In this document: positions 10,327 through 18,425 of the stretch, piece after piece
Numbering within the stretch: position 1 is the stretch's first letter
How the letters are laid out: each line of letters starts with the position of its first letter
From: Eubacteriales bacterium
GTDB lineage: Bacteria; Bacillota; Clostridia; Lachnospirales; Lachnospiraceae
DNA: 39,785 bases
Direction of reading: 5' to 3'
Assembly: GCA_030527715.1 (NCBI GenBank)
Contig: JAUNAF010000014.1
Location: 1 to 39,785 of the forward strand
Translations under genes and position numbers: made by a program
Notes under the pieces: generated by a model
Seen by the model: only the letters and a program-made list of their open reading frames with translations
Databases searched by the model: none
What the model was told of the DNA's origin: nothing

Positions 10327-11603
10327 TGAGCAGATCAGAAGAGCTTTTTCGTGAGGCTGTAAAATGGATGCCGGGCGGAGTGAACAGTCCGGTGCGTGCA
10401 TTTGCAAATGTGACAGAATCTCCGAGATTTATCGAGCGTGCAGAGGGTGCGACGATCACAGATGCAGACGGCAATACTTATATTGATTTTGTAGGTTCCT
10501 GGGGACCGATGGTGCTCGGACACAATCATCCGGCAGTATTAAAGAGTGTGCTGGAGACCGCAGCCAAGGGACTGAGCTTTGGCGCAGCCACTGAGCTTGA
10601 GGTGGAGATGGCAAAGCTTGTGTGTGAACTTGTGCCGTCGATCGAGATGGTCCGTATGGTAAACTCCGGAACAGAGGCTGTCATGAGTGCGATCCGTGCA
10701 GCGAGAGGATTCACAGGCAGAAATAAGATCGTGAAATTTATGGGATGCTATCACGGACATACCGATGCCATGCTCGTAAAGGCTGGTTCCGGTGTCATGA
10801 CCGCGGGCAGACCTGACAGTGCGGGCGTGCCGGAGGGATGTACGCAGGATACTCTGCTGGCAGACTACAATGATCTGGACAGTGTCCGCGCACTCTTTGA
10901 GAGCTGCGGGGAGGAGATCGCAGCGATCATCGTGGAACCGGTAGCGGCAAACATGGGTGTGGTCGCACCGCAGAAGGGATTTCTGGAAGGCCTGCGCGCC
11001 ATCTGCGATCAGTATGGCAGTCTTCTGATCTTTGATGAGGTCATCACCGGCTTCCGTATGAGTCTTACCGGAGCACAGGGATATTTTCAGGTAACTCCGG
11101 ATCTGACCACCTTTGGCAAGATCATCGGCGGAGGAATGCCGGTCGGAGCCTACGGCGGAAGAAAAGAGATCATGGAAATGGTCGCACCGCTCGGCAGTGT
11201 CTATCAGGCAGGTACCTTGAGCGGAAATCCGGTGGCCATGGCAGCCGGTCTGACACAGCTGCATCTGCTGAGTGAGACACCGGACCTGTATGAGAAGCTG
11301 AATGCGACCGCGGACTGGTTCTTCGGTGAGATGGAAGGAATGCTCACACGCAAAGGCGTGCCGCACTGCCTGAACCACATCGGTTCTCTGGGTTGTCTGT
11401 TCTTTACCGAGCAGAAGGTCGTAGACTATGCTACCGCAAAAACCTCCGATACCGCTGCCTACGCAGAATATTTTAAGCATATGCTGCATCAGGGCATCTA
11501 TCTGGCTCCGTCTCAGTTTGAGGCAATGTTCCTCGGAACCGCACACAGAAGAGAGGAAGAGCTGGCAAAGACTCTGGAAGTAATGGAGACATACTTTGCG
11601 TAA
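10326..11603 (+). CDS. hemL: Glutamate-1-semialdehyde 2,1-aminomutase
   Basis: HemL converts glutamate-1-semialdehyde to 5-aminolevulinate with PMP/PLP. PGGVNSPVRAF at the N-terminus, NSGTEAVMSAIRAARG, GCYHGHTDA, FDEVITGFR and the cofactor lysine in TFGKIIGGGMPVGAYGG (K265) are present. At 425 residues it is full length. It completes the C5 route with hemA, so this organism makes aminolevulinate from glutamyl-tRNA. Its last bases overlap the next reading frame by 8 nt. Confidence 0.97.
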   Translation: MSRSEELFREAVKWMPGGVNSPVRAFANVTESPRFIERAEGATITDADGNTYIDFVGSWGPMVLGHNHPAVLKSVLETAAKGLSFGAATELEVEMAKLVCELVPSIEMVRMVNSGTEAVMSAIRAARGFTGRNKIVKFMGCYHGHTDAMLVKAGSGVMTAGRPDSAGVPEGCTQDTLLADYNDLDSVRALFESCGEEIAAIIVEPVAANMGVVAPQKGFLEGLRAICDQYGSLLIFDEVITGFRMSLTGAQGYFQVTPDLTTFGKIIGGGMPVGAYGGRKEIMEMVAPLGSVYQAGTLSGNPVAMAAGLTQLHLLSETPDLYEKLNATADWFFGEMEGMLTRKGVPHCLNHIGSLGCLFFTEQKVVDYATAKTSDTAAYAEYFKHMLHQGIYLAPSQFEAMFLGTAHRREEELAKTLEVMETYFA

Positions 11604-12240
11604 ACTCCGTGAGGCGGGACTGATCCTGTGCGGAGTACTGTTTTTTCTGACACTGTCTGTGACAGTCACGCTGGCATTTCGCCCGCTCTATTACCTGGAT
11701 ATCGACCTGCTGAAGATCGAGGAGGATACCGGGTTTTCCGGACAGGAGATCCGAGAGAACTATGACACGCTGATCGATTACAATCTCTATCCGTGGGAGA
11801 AAAAACTGACCTTTCCGACCTTTCCGATGTCTGAGGAGGCAGAGATCCATTTCGCGGAGGTAAAGGTGATCTTTCAGAGATTTCTGTTTCTGCTGCCTGT
11901 GACAGGACTGCTGTTTCTGATCGGAGGGGGCATCTGTATCCGGCGCGGAGAGTACCGTTTTCTAAAGGGGACGGCTGTCTGCTCGATTCTGGTCCCGCTG
12001 ATACTGGCAGCGCTGATCGCTGTGAACTGGGAATGGGTCTTTGTCACCTTCCATGAACTGGTATTTCAGAATGATTACTGGCTGTTCGATCCGTCGACGG
12101 ATCCGGTCATCCTGATCCTGCCGGATGCATTTTTCATGCACTGTGCACTGATGATCCTGCTGCTGCTTGCGGCATGTTCTTTTGTGTGTCTGAGAGTATA
12201 TCACAGACGACAGATGATTGTAAAAAAAGAGGCAGTATGA
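11596..12240 (+). CDS. DUF1461/TIGR01906 membrane protein, Lit-like (lipoprotein intramolecular transacylase family)
   Basis: This 214-residue protein has four predicted membrane segments, at about residues 7-28, 95-118, 126-147 and 181-200. The long external loop after helix 1 has FRPLYYLDIDLL, the IRENYDTLIDY segment and EIHFAEVK (H85). A second loop has FVTFHELVFQNDYWLFDP (H153) and ends near LPDAFF. This matches the DUF1461/TIGR01906 family. Its studied members (Lit of low-GC Firmicutes) move an acyl chain from the diacylglycerol of lipoproteins to the N-terminal cysteine amine to give lyso-form lipoproteins, using two essential histidines. The family is clear by pattern; the Lit function is inferred. 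Translation starts at a TTG overlapping hemL. Confidence 0.75.
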   Translation: MRKLREAGLILCGVLFFLTLSVTVTLAFRPLYYLDIDLLKIEEDTGFSGQEIRENYDTLIDYNLYPWEKKLTFPTFPMSEEAEIHFAEVKVIFQRFLFLLPVTGLLFLIGGGICIRRGEYRFLKGTAVCSILVPLILAALIAVNWEWVFVTFHELVFQNDYWLFDPSTDPVILILPDAFFMHCALMILLLLAACSFVCLRVYHRRQMIVKKEAV

Positions 12241-12286
12241 TACACTGAAGATACAGACTGCTTTGACAGAGATCGGAGAATGAGAG

Positions 12287-13711
12287 ATGTATTTATGGGG
12301 GATTAGGGATAGAAAAAAATGGCTGTTTTTCAGTGTTATGCTGATCGCGGTCCTGCTTTTCGGATGTTCGGCCTTGGCTGCATCCGGCAGCAATAAGGAG
12401 GTTCTCGCAGCCAGAAACGGTGTGGTGAGAATTGCAAACGTGGAATGTCTGGGATCTGCGTTCGGTGTGGGAAAGGCCGGTGAGGAGACCGATGTGTTCG
12501 TCACCTGCTTTCATGTGGTGCAGGAGCGCGGCAGCAGTACACCGTATGAGGGACTCTGCATCGCGACCGGACCGTCTCTGAATGATAACCTCTATTCAGC
12601 CAAGATCCTGTATGCAGATGAGAAGACCGACATCGCCGTGATCCAGGCAGAGAGCAAGGTCAGCGGAAGAGTGGCACTGCCGCTTCTGAAGAGCGAGTAT
12701 GTGGAGCCGACGATGCAGGTATTTGCACTCGGCTATCCGGGAGTCTCAGATGACATCTCAGATTCCTACTATTATGAAAATGATCTGGCATCAGAGATCG
12801 GAGATCAGACGATCACATCGGGAAGTATCACGAGAAAGAATCTCGTATCCGAGGGTGTGAGCTACTATCAGATCGATGCAGATATCAATCACGGCAATTC
12901 CGGAGGACCGTCGGTCACCACCGAAGGCTATGTCATCGGAGTCAATGAGGCGATCACTGCGGATTCCCAGGGAGGAAATTACTTCGGCCTGGTCACGCAT
13001 ATCGATTATGTGACCGATGCGCTTGATCGTCTGGGAGTAGCTTATGATGTCGTAGACGATCTGTCGGAGGAGCCTTCAGCGGAGATGCCGGCAGAGGGAA
13101 AGAGTTCGGAGGCACCAAAGTCGGAAAATACTCCGCCTGCGGACGGGAAAACAGAGATTCCGGAAGAGGAGTCCTCGGATCTGATCCTCTTGATCCTGCT
13201 GATTCCTTTGGCAGCGGCGGCAGCGGCCGTTGTTGTTCTTCTGAAGCGAAAGAAAAAGAAGACGGAACCTGCTAAGAAGACGGGCAGCGCGGCACAGCCG
13301 AATCAGTCAAAGCAGTCAAAACCGCAGCCGGCGGCGAATATGGCGATGCAGCAGGCGTTGGAGAGCGGTCAGACGATCGCTCCGGTGATGGCTGAGATGC
13401 CGACGATCATCGGACTGCGCGGCTATTATGAAAATAAAAGCTTTACCATTCAGCGGACACTGGTGCTCGGCAGAAGTCCTGCAAAGTGTCATCTGGTTTA
13501 TCCGGCAAATGCGCCTGGGATCAGCAGTATTCACTGCGAACTGCGTCAGAAGGATGGAGAGCTCTATATTGTCGATTATGGCTCAAGCTATGGAACCTTT
13601 GTGGGAAGAGACCAGAAGCTTCCTCCGAATCGGGTCTATCACCTGCATAACGGAGAGACCTTCTATCTGGCGACCCCGCAGAACAGTTTTCTGGTAAGGA
13701 CAACGCGATGA
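12287..13711 (+). CDS. Membrane-anchored trypsin-like serine protease with cytoplasmic FHA domain
   Basis: This protein has 474 residues. Segment 11-32 is a signal sequence or anchor; LLFGC could be a weak lipobox and ALA-A a signal peptidase site. Residues ~40-255 are an HtrA/trypsin-like protease: His in VTCFHVVQ (H76), Asp in EKTDIAVIQ (D115) and Ser in INHGNSGGPS (S205). A Pro/Glu-rich linker (256-296) leads to a transmembrane helix (298-319) followed by RKKKKTEPAKK, a stop-transfer that puts the rest inside. Residues ~376-474 are an FHA phosphothreonine-binding domain, with LGRSPAKCHL, SSIHCE and DYGSSYGTFVG. No PDZ domain is present. It may link an extracytoplasmic protease to Ser/Thr kinase signalling, which is an inference. 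It overlaps holA by ATGA. Confidence 0.85.
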   Translation: MYLWGIRDRKKWLFFSVMLIAVLLFGCSALAASGSNKEVLAARNGVVRIANVECLGSAFGVGKAGEETDVFVTCFHVVQERGSSTPYEGLCIATGPSLNDNLYSAKILYADEKTDIAVIQAESKVSGRVALPLLKSEYVEPTMQVFALGYPGVSDDISDSYYYENDLASEIGDQTITSGSITRKNLVSEGVSYYQIDADINHGNSGGPSVTTEGYVIGVNEAITADSQGGNYFGLVTHIDYVTDALDRLGVAYDVVDDLSEEPSAEMPAEGKSSEAPKSENTPPADGKTEIPEEESSDLILLILLIPLAAAAAAVVVLLKRKKKKTEPAKKTGSAAQPNQSKQSKPQPAANMAMQQALESGQTIAPVMAEMPTIIGLRGYYENKSFTIQRTLVLGRSPAKCHLVYPANAPGISSIHCELRQKDGELYIVDYGSSYGTFVGRDQKLPPNRVYHLHNGETFYLATPQNSFLVRTTR

Positions 13712-14706
13712 AGCAACTGATAGAAGATATACGAAATCACAAGTTTATGAATGTCTACCTGCTCTGCGGAGAGGAGGCATATCTGAAGAAGCAGTACCGT
13801 CAGAAACTGCTGGCGGCGCTGCTTGACGAGGAAAACTCCATAAATCTGAATCGATACGAAGGAAAGGGGATCTCTGTACCTGCTCTGATAGACCAGGCGG
13901 AGACCCTTCCGTTTTTTGCGGAATACCGCGTGATTCTGATCGAGAACAGTGAGTTTTTCAAATCCTCGCCGGCTGAGCTGGCAGCCTATCTGGAGCAGAT
14001 CCCGCCGACTACGGTGATCGTCTTTGTGGAGGATGAGGCTGACAAGAGAGGAAAGCTCTACAAGGCAGTGAAAAAGTACGGCCGCATAGTAGAGTTTACC
14101 ACGCAGAATGAGGATACCCTGATCCGCTGGATCCTGGGAGAACTGAAGCGGGAAGATAAGAAAATCACGAGAAATACGATGACACTGTTTCTGGAAAAAA
14201 CAGGAACGGACATGCTGCATATCCAGTCTGAACTGGAAAAGCTGCTGTGCTATACGATGGGACGGGAAGTGATCACCTCAGAAGATGTGGAAGAGATCTG
14301 TACGACACATACCGAGGGGAAGATCTTTAAGATGCTCGATGCGATGGCAGAGAAACGGCAGCGGGATGCGCTCGATATGTACTATGATCTGGTGCTGCTG
14401 AAAGAGCCGCCGATGAGGATCCTCTATCTGATCACCAGGCAGCTGAACCTGCTGATGCAGGTGAAGGAGCTGCGCGGACAGGGATACGATGTGAATACGA
14501 TCGCATCCAGATGCGGGATCGCTCCATTCATCGTGAGAAATTATCAGAAGCAGGAACGGCATTTTTCGCAGGAGAGACTCAGGGAGCTTGTGGAACGGGC
14601 GATCACCCTGGAGGAAGCAGTGAAGACCGGTCGGATGAATGACCGTATGGCAGTGGAACTGCTGCTTGTGATGGGAAGCAGAGAAGAAAAAAAGACCACC
14701 GGATGA
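13708..14706 (+). CDS. holA: DNA polymerase III delta subunit
   Basis: HolA is the clamp-loader delta subunit that opens the beta sliding clamp. The 332 residues show the family pattern: YLLCGEEAYLKKQYRQKL near the N-terminus, AETLPFFAEYRVILIENSEFF, then IRWILGELKREDKKI and the C-terminal helical collar domain with LDAMAEKRQRDALDMYYDLLL-like sequence. The start overlaps the FHA-protease stop by ATGA. The gene ends inside a strong terminator hairpin. As in many Firmicutes, rpsT lies immediately beyond it on the opposite strand. Confidence 0.94.
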   Translation: MKQLIEDIRNHKFMNVYLLCGEEAYLKKQYRQKLLAALLDEENSINLNRYEGKGISVPALIDQAETLPFFAEYRVILIENSEFFKSSPAELAAYLEQIPPTTVIVFVEDEADKRGKLYKAVKKYGRIVEFTTQNEDTLIRWILGELKREDKKITRNTMTLFLEKTGTDMLHIQSELEKLLCYTMGREVITSEDVEEICTTHTEGKIFKMLDAMAEKRQRDALDMYYDLVLLKEPPMRILYLITRQLNLLMQVKELRGQGYDVNTIASRCGIAPFIVRNYQKQERHFSQERLRELVERAITLEEAVKTGRMNDRMAVELLLVMGSREEKKTTG

Positions 14707-14724
14707 CGGGCCGGTGGTCTTTTT
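14689..14724. terminator. Bidirectional rho-independent terminator between holA and rpsT
   Basis: A perfect 9-bp stem, GACCACCGG (14694-14702) pairing with CCGGTGGTC (14711-14719), has an 8-nt loop. It is flanked by an A-run on the left and a T-run on the right. The A/T flanks let it work in both directions. It ends the long cbiB-holA unit and also rpsT coming from the other side. The holA stop codon lies in the loop. Confidence 0.92.
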
Positions 14725-14746
14725 ATATATCTATAGCGTCTCTATC

Positions 14747-15007
14747 TTAGAGAGTATTTACAAGCTTTGCCAGACGTGCAACTTTTCTGGAAGCAGTATT
14801 CTTGTGGTACACACCCTTGGTAGCAGCCTTATCAATGGTGGATGTAGCACTTAAAAGAGCAGCAGCAGCAGCCTCTTTATCCTTTGCAGCAACAGCAGCC
14901 TCAACCTTCTTGATTGCTGTCTTTACGCTGGACTTGATCGCTTTGTTACGCTCAGCCTTTGTTCTGTTTACTAAGATACGCTTCTTTGCAGACTTAATAT
15001 TTGCCAA
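14747..15007 (-). CDS. rpsT: 30S ribosomal protein S20
   Basis: S20 is an 86-residue primary 16S rRNA-binding protein. The start MANIKSAKKRILVNRTKAER is diagnostic, and the alanine/lysine-rich three-helix body follows, ending KVARLAKLVNTL. The start codon is TTG (complement of 15005-15007), with GGAGG 9 nt upstream and no ATG alternative. E. coli rpsT also uses UUG, which is tied to its autoregulation. It has its own promoter and an ~80-nt leader, and is divergent from lepA. Confidence 0.97.
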   Translation of the reverse strand: MANIKSAKKRILVNRTKAERNKAIKSSVKTAIKKVEAAVAAKDKEAAAAALLSATSTIDKAATKGVYHKNTASRKVARLAKLVNTL

Positions 15008-15094
15008 TTCTTGACACCTCCATATCGATTCTGTTATCTTTATCCCGTTATGTTAAACTCGGACACGGACGTTCTAACATAAACATACTCTCAC

Positions 15095-15123
15095 ATTTTA
15101 GAGCAACTAATGGTAGATGTCAA
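15095..15123 (-). promoter_or_regulatory. Sigma-A promoter for rpsT
   Basis: Read on the minus strand, a perfect -35 box TTGACA (15118-15123) is followed by 17 bases and a -10 box TAAAAT (15095-15100). Transcription would start near 15088 and give a leader of about 80 nt before the TTG start of rpsT. The strength of the boxes fits a ribosomal protein gene. Confidence 0.85.
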
Positions 15124-15214
15124 TAAGAAAAATCGACTTTTTATGAATTGTTGCACCACAGGTCTTTCGGTAATAATTACCTGTATCCTGTTTTCGGTCG
15201 ATCCACTTATGCGC

Positions 15215-15244
15215 TGGACAAAAAAATATGTTTTATGCTAGAAT
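15215..15244 (+). promoter_or_regulatory. Sigma-A promoter for lepA-hemW
   Basis: The -35 box TGGACA (15215-15220), an 18-nt spacer and the -10 box TAGAAT (15239-15244) with an extended TGC directly before it make a good promoter about 45 bases upstream of the lepA start. It is divergent from the rpsT promoter. The two -35 boxes lie about 90 bases apart. Confidence 0.7.
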
Positions 15245-15288
15245 ACAATATCAGTAATCAGAAAGAAATCTATTGGGAGGATAGTTAC

Positions 15289-17103
15289 TTGGCAGCGATA
15301 GATCAGAGTAAAATCAGAAATTTCTGCATCATTGCACACATCGATCACGGTAAATCTACACTGGCAGACCGTATTATTGAGATGACCGGTCTACTGACCA
15401 GCCGTGAGATGCAGGCACAGGTGCTGGACAATATGGAGCTGGAGCGAGAGCGAGGCATCACGATCAAGGCACAGACGGTGCGTATCGTATATAAAGCAGA
15501 TGACGGGGAGGAGTATATCTTCAACCTGATCGACACCCCGGGACATGTGGACTTTAACTATGAGGTCTCCAGAAGTCTGGCCGCCTGTGACGGAGCGATC
15601 CTTGTCGTGGATGCAGCACAGGGTATCGAGGCACAGACTCTGGCAAATGTTTATCTTGCACTGGATCATGATCTGGATGTCATGCCGGTCATCAACAAGA
15701 TCGATCTGCCGAGTGCAGATCCGGCACGCGTCATCAGTGAGATCGAGGATGTCATCGGCATCGAGGCGGAGGATGCTCCGCAGATCTCAGCGAAGACCGG
15801 TCTGAATGTAGAGCAGGTGCTTGAGCAGATCGTGAAAAAGATCCCGGCGCCGGGCGGAGATCCGACGGCACCTCTGCAGGCACTGATCTTTGATTCCGTG
15901 TATGATTCCTACAAGGGCGTCATCGTTTTCTGCCGTATCAAGGAAGGCAGTGTGCGCAAGGGCACACCGATCACGATGATGGCGACCGGCGCAAAGGCAG
16001 AGGTTGTCGAGGTCGGCTATTTCGGTGCGGGTCAGTTCATTCCGTGCGAGGAGCTCTCTGCTGGCATGGTCGGCTACATTACCGCCAGCCTGAAGAATGT
16101 CAAGGAGACCCGTGTGGGTGATACCGTGACCGATACGTCCAACCCGTGTGCTGAGCCGCTTCCGGGATATAAGAAGGTAAATCCGATGGTCTACTGTGGT
16201 CTGTATCCTGCAGACGGTGCAAAGTACCCGGATCTGCGAGATGCGCTGGAAAAGCTGCAGCTGAACGATGCAGCGCTTCAGTTTGAGCCGGAGACTTCGA
16301 TCGCCCTCGGCTTCGGTTTCCGCTGCGGATTTCTCGGACTGCTGCATCTGGAGATCATACAGGAGCGTCTGGAGCGTGAGTACAACCTGGATCTGGTAAC
16401 GACCGCACCGAGTGTTATCTACAAGGTGCACAAGACCAATGGCGAAGTGATCGATCTGACCAACCCGACGAACCTGCCGGATGCGTCTGAGATCGAATAT
16501 ATGGAGGAGCCGATCGTTGCAGCTGAGATCATGGTGACGACAGAGTTCATCGGTGCGATCATGCAGCTCTGTGAGGAGCGAAGAGGAACCTACCTCGGCA
16601 TGGAATATATGGAAGAGACCAGAGCACTGCTGAAGTATGATCTGCCGCTGAATGAGATCATCTATGACTTCTTCGATGCCTTAAAGTCCCGTTCCAGAGG
16701 TTATGCATCCTTCGACTATGAGATGAAGGGTTATCAGAGATCTGAGCTGGTGAAGCTGGATATCCTGGTAAACCGCGAGGAAGTCGATGCGCTTTCCTTT
16801 ATTGTGCATGCGGAGACCGCCTATGAGCGCGGAAGAAAGATGTGCGAGAAGCTGAAAGAGGAGATCCCGCGTCAGCTGTTTGAGATCCCGATCCAGGCAG
16901 CGATCGGAAGCAAGATCATTGCGAGAGAGACGGTAAAGGCGATGCGCAAGGATGTCCTTGCAAAGTGCTACGGCGGCGATATTTCCCGAAAGAAGAAGCT
17001 GCTGGAGAAGCAGAAAGAAGGAAAGAAGCGCATGCGTCAGGTCGGAAACGTAGAAATTCCGCAGAAGGCCTTTATGAGTGTCCTGAAGCTGGATGAAAAT
17101 TAA
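15289..17103 (+). CDS. lepA: Elongation factor 4 (LepA), back-translocating ribosomal GTPase
   Basis: LepA binds ribosomes and is linked to translation initiation and back-translocation. G1 is AHIDHGKST (about residues 16-24); [16 protein letters not shown] is switch [17 protein letters not shown] is G3; [10 protein letters not shown] is G4. The C-terminal domain has [16 protein letters not shown] and the [20 protein letters not shown] tail specific to LepA. The reading frame is open further upstream, but TTG 15289 has GGGAGG 8 nt before it and gives the usual 604 residues. The next gene, hemW, begins 3 bases after the stop, an arrangement common in Firmicutes. Confidence 0.97.
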   Translation: MAAIDQSKIRNFCIIAHIDHGKSTLADRIIEMTGLLTSREMQAQVLDNMELERERGITIKAQTVRIVYKADDGEEYIFNLIDTPGHVDFNYEVSRSLAACDGAILVVDAAQGIEAQTLANVYLALDHDLDVMPVINKIDLPSADPARVISEIEDVIGIEAEDAPQISAKTGLNVEQVLEQIVKKIPAPGGDPTAPLQALIFDSVYDSYKGVIVFCRIKEGSVRKGTPITMMATGAKAEVVEVGYFGAGQFIPCEELSAGMVGYITASLKNVKETRVGDTVTDTSNPCAEPLPGYKKVNPMVYCGLYPADGAKYPDLRDALEKLQLNDAALQFEPETSIALGFGFRCGFLGLLHLEIIQERLEREYNLDLVTTAPSVIYKVHKTNGEVIDLTNPTNLPDASEIEYMEEPIVAAEIMVTTEFIGAIMQLCEERRGTYLGMEYMEETRALLKYDLPLNEIIYDFFDALKSRSRGYASFDYEMKGYQRSELVKLDILVNREEVDALSFIVHAETAYERGRKMCEKLKEEIPRQLFEIPIQAAIGSKIIARETVKAMRKDVLAKCYGGDISRKKKLLEKQKEGKKRMRQVGNVEIPQKAFMSVLKLDEN

Positions 17104-17106
17104 AGG

Positions 17107-18297
17107 ATGAAATCACATTTGAGATCTGAAAAACAACTGGAATTATATATCCATATCCCGTTCTGCATAAGGAAGTGCCGCTACTGCGACTTTTTATCCT
17201 TTGCAGTGCGGGGGAAAGACAGCGGTGATGCAGCGATGCTGTATGACCGCTATTTTTCGGCATTGAAAAAAGAGATCACAGGCTTTGACGGAGAAGGCTG
17301 TGAGATCCGAAGCGTCTTTTTCGGTGGAGGAACGCCGTCGGCGGTGCCGGCAGAATATCTGGCAGAGGTCCTGCAGCTGATTCGGGAGAAATTTGTCCTC
17401 GCAGAGGATGCGGAGATCAGCATGGAGGCGAATCCAGGAACGCTGGATGAGGAAAAGCTGCATATATATAAAGAAGCGGGAATCAGCCGGCTGAGTCTGG
17501 GGCTTCAGTCTGTACACAATGAGGAACTCTCTCTGCTTGGAAGGATCCATACCTGGGAGGAGTTTCTTGACACCTATCAAAAGGTCAGAACGGCAGGATT
17601 TACGAATGTGAACGTGGATCTGATGTCTGCACTGCCCGGACAGAGCGCGGCATCCTGGGAGGAGAGCCTGCGCAGGATCGCAGCTCTTTCTCCGGAACAT
17701 ATCTCTGCCTACAGTCTGATCATTGAGGAGGGGACGCCGTTTTATGAGGAGTACCACGAGGATGCCAGACTGCGCGAAGAGGGAGAACAGCCTAAACTGC
17801 TGCCGTCGGAGGAAGTGGAGCGTGAAATGTATGCTCTGACGGAAAAGATCCTTGCAGAGTACGGCTACCATCGCTACGAGATCTCCAATTATGCAAAAGA
17901 AGGACGGGAGTGCCGACACAATCTGGGCTACTGGAAGCGGATTCCCTACCGCGGTTTCGGTCTCGGTGCATCGTCGCTGATCAAAGAGTACAGATTTGCA
18001 AATACGGAATCGCTGGAAGCCTACCTCAAAGATCCGCTGCAGACAGGGGAAACAGAGGAGCTGACACGCGAAGACCAGATAGAAGAGACCCTGATGCTGG
18101 GGCTTCGACTGACCGCCGGAATCTCCAAAAAAGAATTTATTACAGAATTCGGCATAGATATAAATGACAGGTATGGTGCTGTAATTCAAAGATTTTGCGC
18201 GGAAAACCTGCTGGAATCTACACAAGAAACGCTGAAATTGACAGAAAAAGGGCTTGATTTTGCGGATTATATCATTCTTTCCTTAATACAGTCTTAG
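17107..18297 (+). CDS. hemW: Radical SAM heme chaperone HemW
   Basis: HemW is a HemN-like radical SAM protein. YIHIPFCIRKCRYCDF holds the cluster motif CxxxCxxC (C20, C24, C27), followed by D-F. HemW has F at the position where true coproporphyrinogen dehydrogenase HemN has a further cysteine. FFGGGTPSAVP, NPGTLDEEKL, SLGLQSVHNEEL and the C-terminal GLRLTAGISKKEF complete the family pattern. It is 396 residues. The ATG at 17107 lacks a well-spaced ribosome binding site; TTG 17119, with AAAGGA 11 nt upstream, is an alternative. It should not be read as evidence for heme synthesis. Confidence 0.92.
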   Translation: MKSHLRSEKQLELYIHIPFCIRKCRYCDFLSFAVRGKDSGDAAMLYDRYFSALKKEITGFDGEGCEIRSVFFGGGTPSAVPAEYLAEVLQLIREKFVLAEDAEISMEANPGTLDEEKLHIYKEAGISRLSLGLQSVHNEELSLLGRIHTWEEFLDTYQKVRTAGFTNVNVDLMSALPGQSAASWEESLRRIAALSPEHISAYSLIIEEGTPFYEEYHEDARLREEGEQPKLLPSEEVEREMYALTEKILAEYGYHRYEISNYAKEGRECRHNLGYWKRIPYRGFGLGASSLIKEYRFANTESLEAYLKDPLQTGETEELTREDQIEETLMLGLRLTAGISKKEFITEFGIDINDRYGAVIQRFCAENLLESTQETLKLTEKGLDFADYIILSLIQS

Positions 18298-18335
18298 TCA
18301 TTTTTTACAAAATTATGTAACAATTATTAAAAAGA

Positions 18336-18364
18336 TTGCAATCCTTAATGAAATATAGTATAGT
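18336..18364 (+). promoter_or_regulatory. Sigma-A promoter for the CHAP-domain protein gene
   Basis: The -35 box TTGCAA (18336-18341), 17 bases and the -10 box TATAGT (18359-18364) lie in the AT-rich gap after hemW. The expected start near 18371 leaves a leader of about 55 nt before the AAAGGAG site. No terminator hairpin for hemW was found in the gap. Confidence 0.78.
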
Positions 18365-18425
18365 GTATACAGTGTTTTGGTTTAGAGCCCTATGTTACAC
18401 TTGATGCATAATAAAGGAGAAGATG

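Noticed and set aside
10539..11669. A 376-codon minus-strand frame over hemL
   Set aside because: It lies entirely antisense to a well-supported gene and is rich in His/Cys/Arg with no family resemblance.
15148..15288. N-terminal extension of LepA
   Set aside because: The added residues do not match LepA, contain the promoter at 15215-15244 and have no ribosome binding site, while TTG 15289 does.
17194..18225. A 343-codon minus-strand frame over hemW
   Set aside because: It is antisense to hemW with its intact radical SAM motif; composition and lack of a start signal mark it as a shadow.
17107..18297. Oxygen-independent coproporphyrinogen III dehydrogenase (HemN)
   Set aside because: The cluster motif is CxxxCxxC followed by D-F, the HemW pattern, and the lepA neighbour supports HemW.
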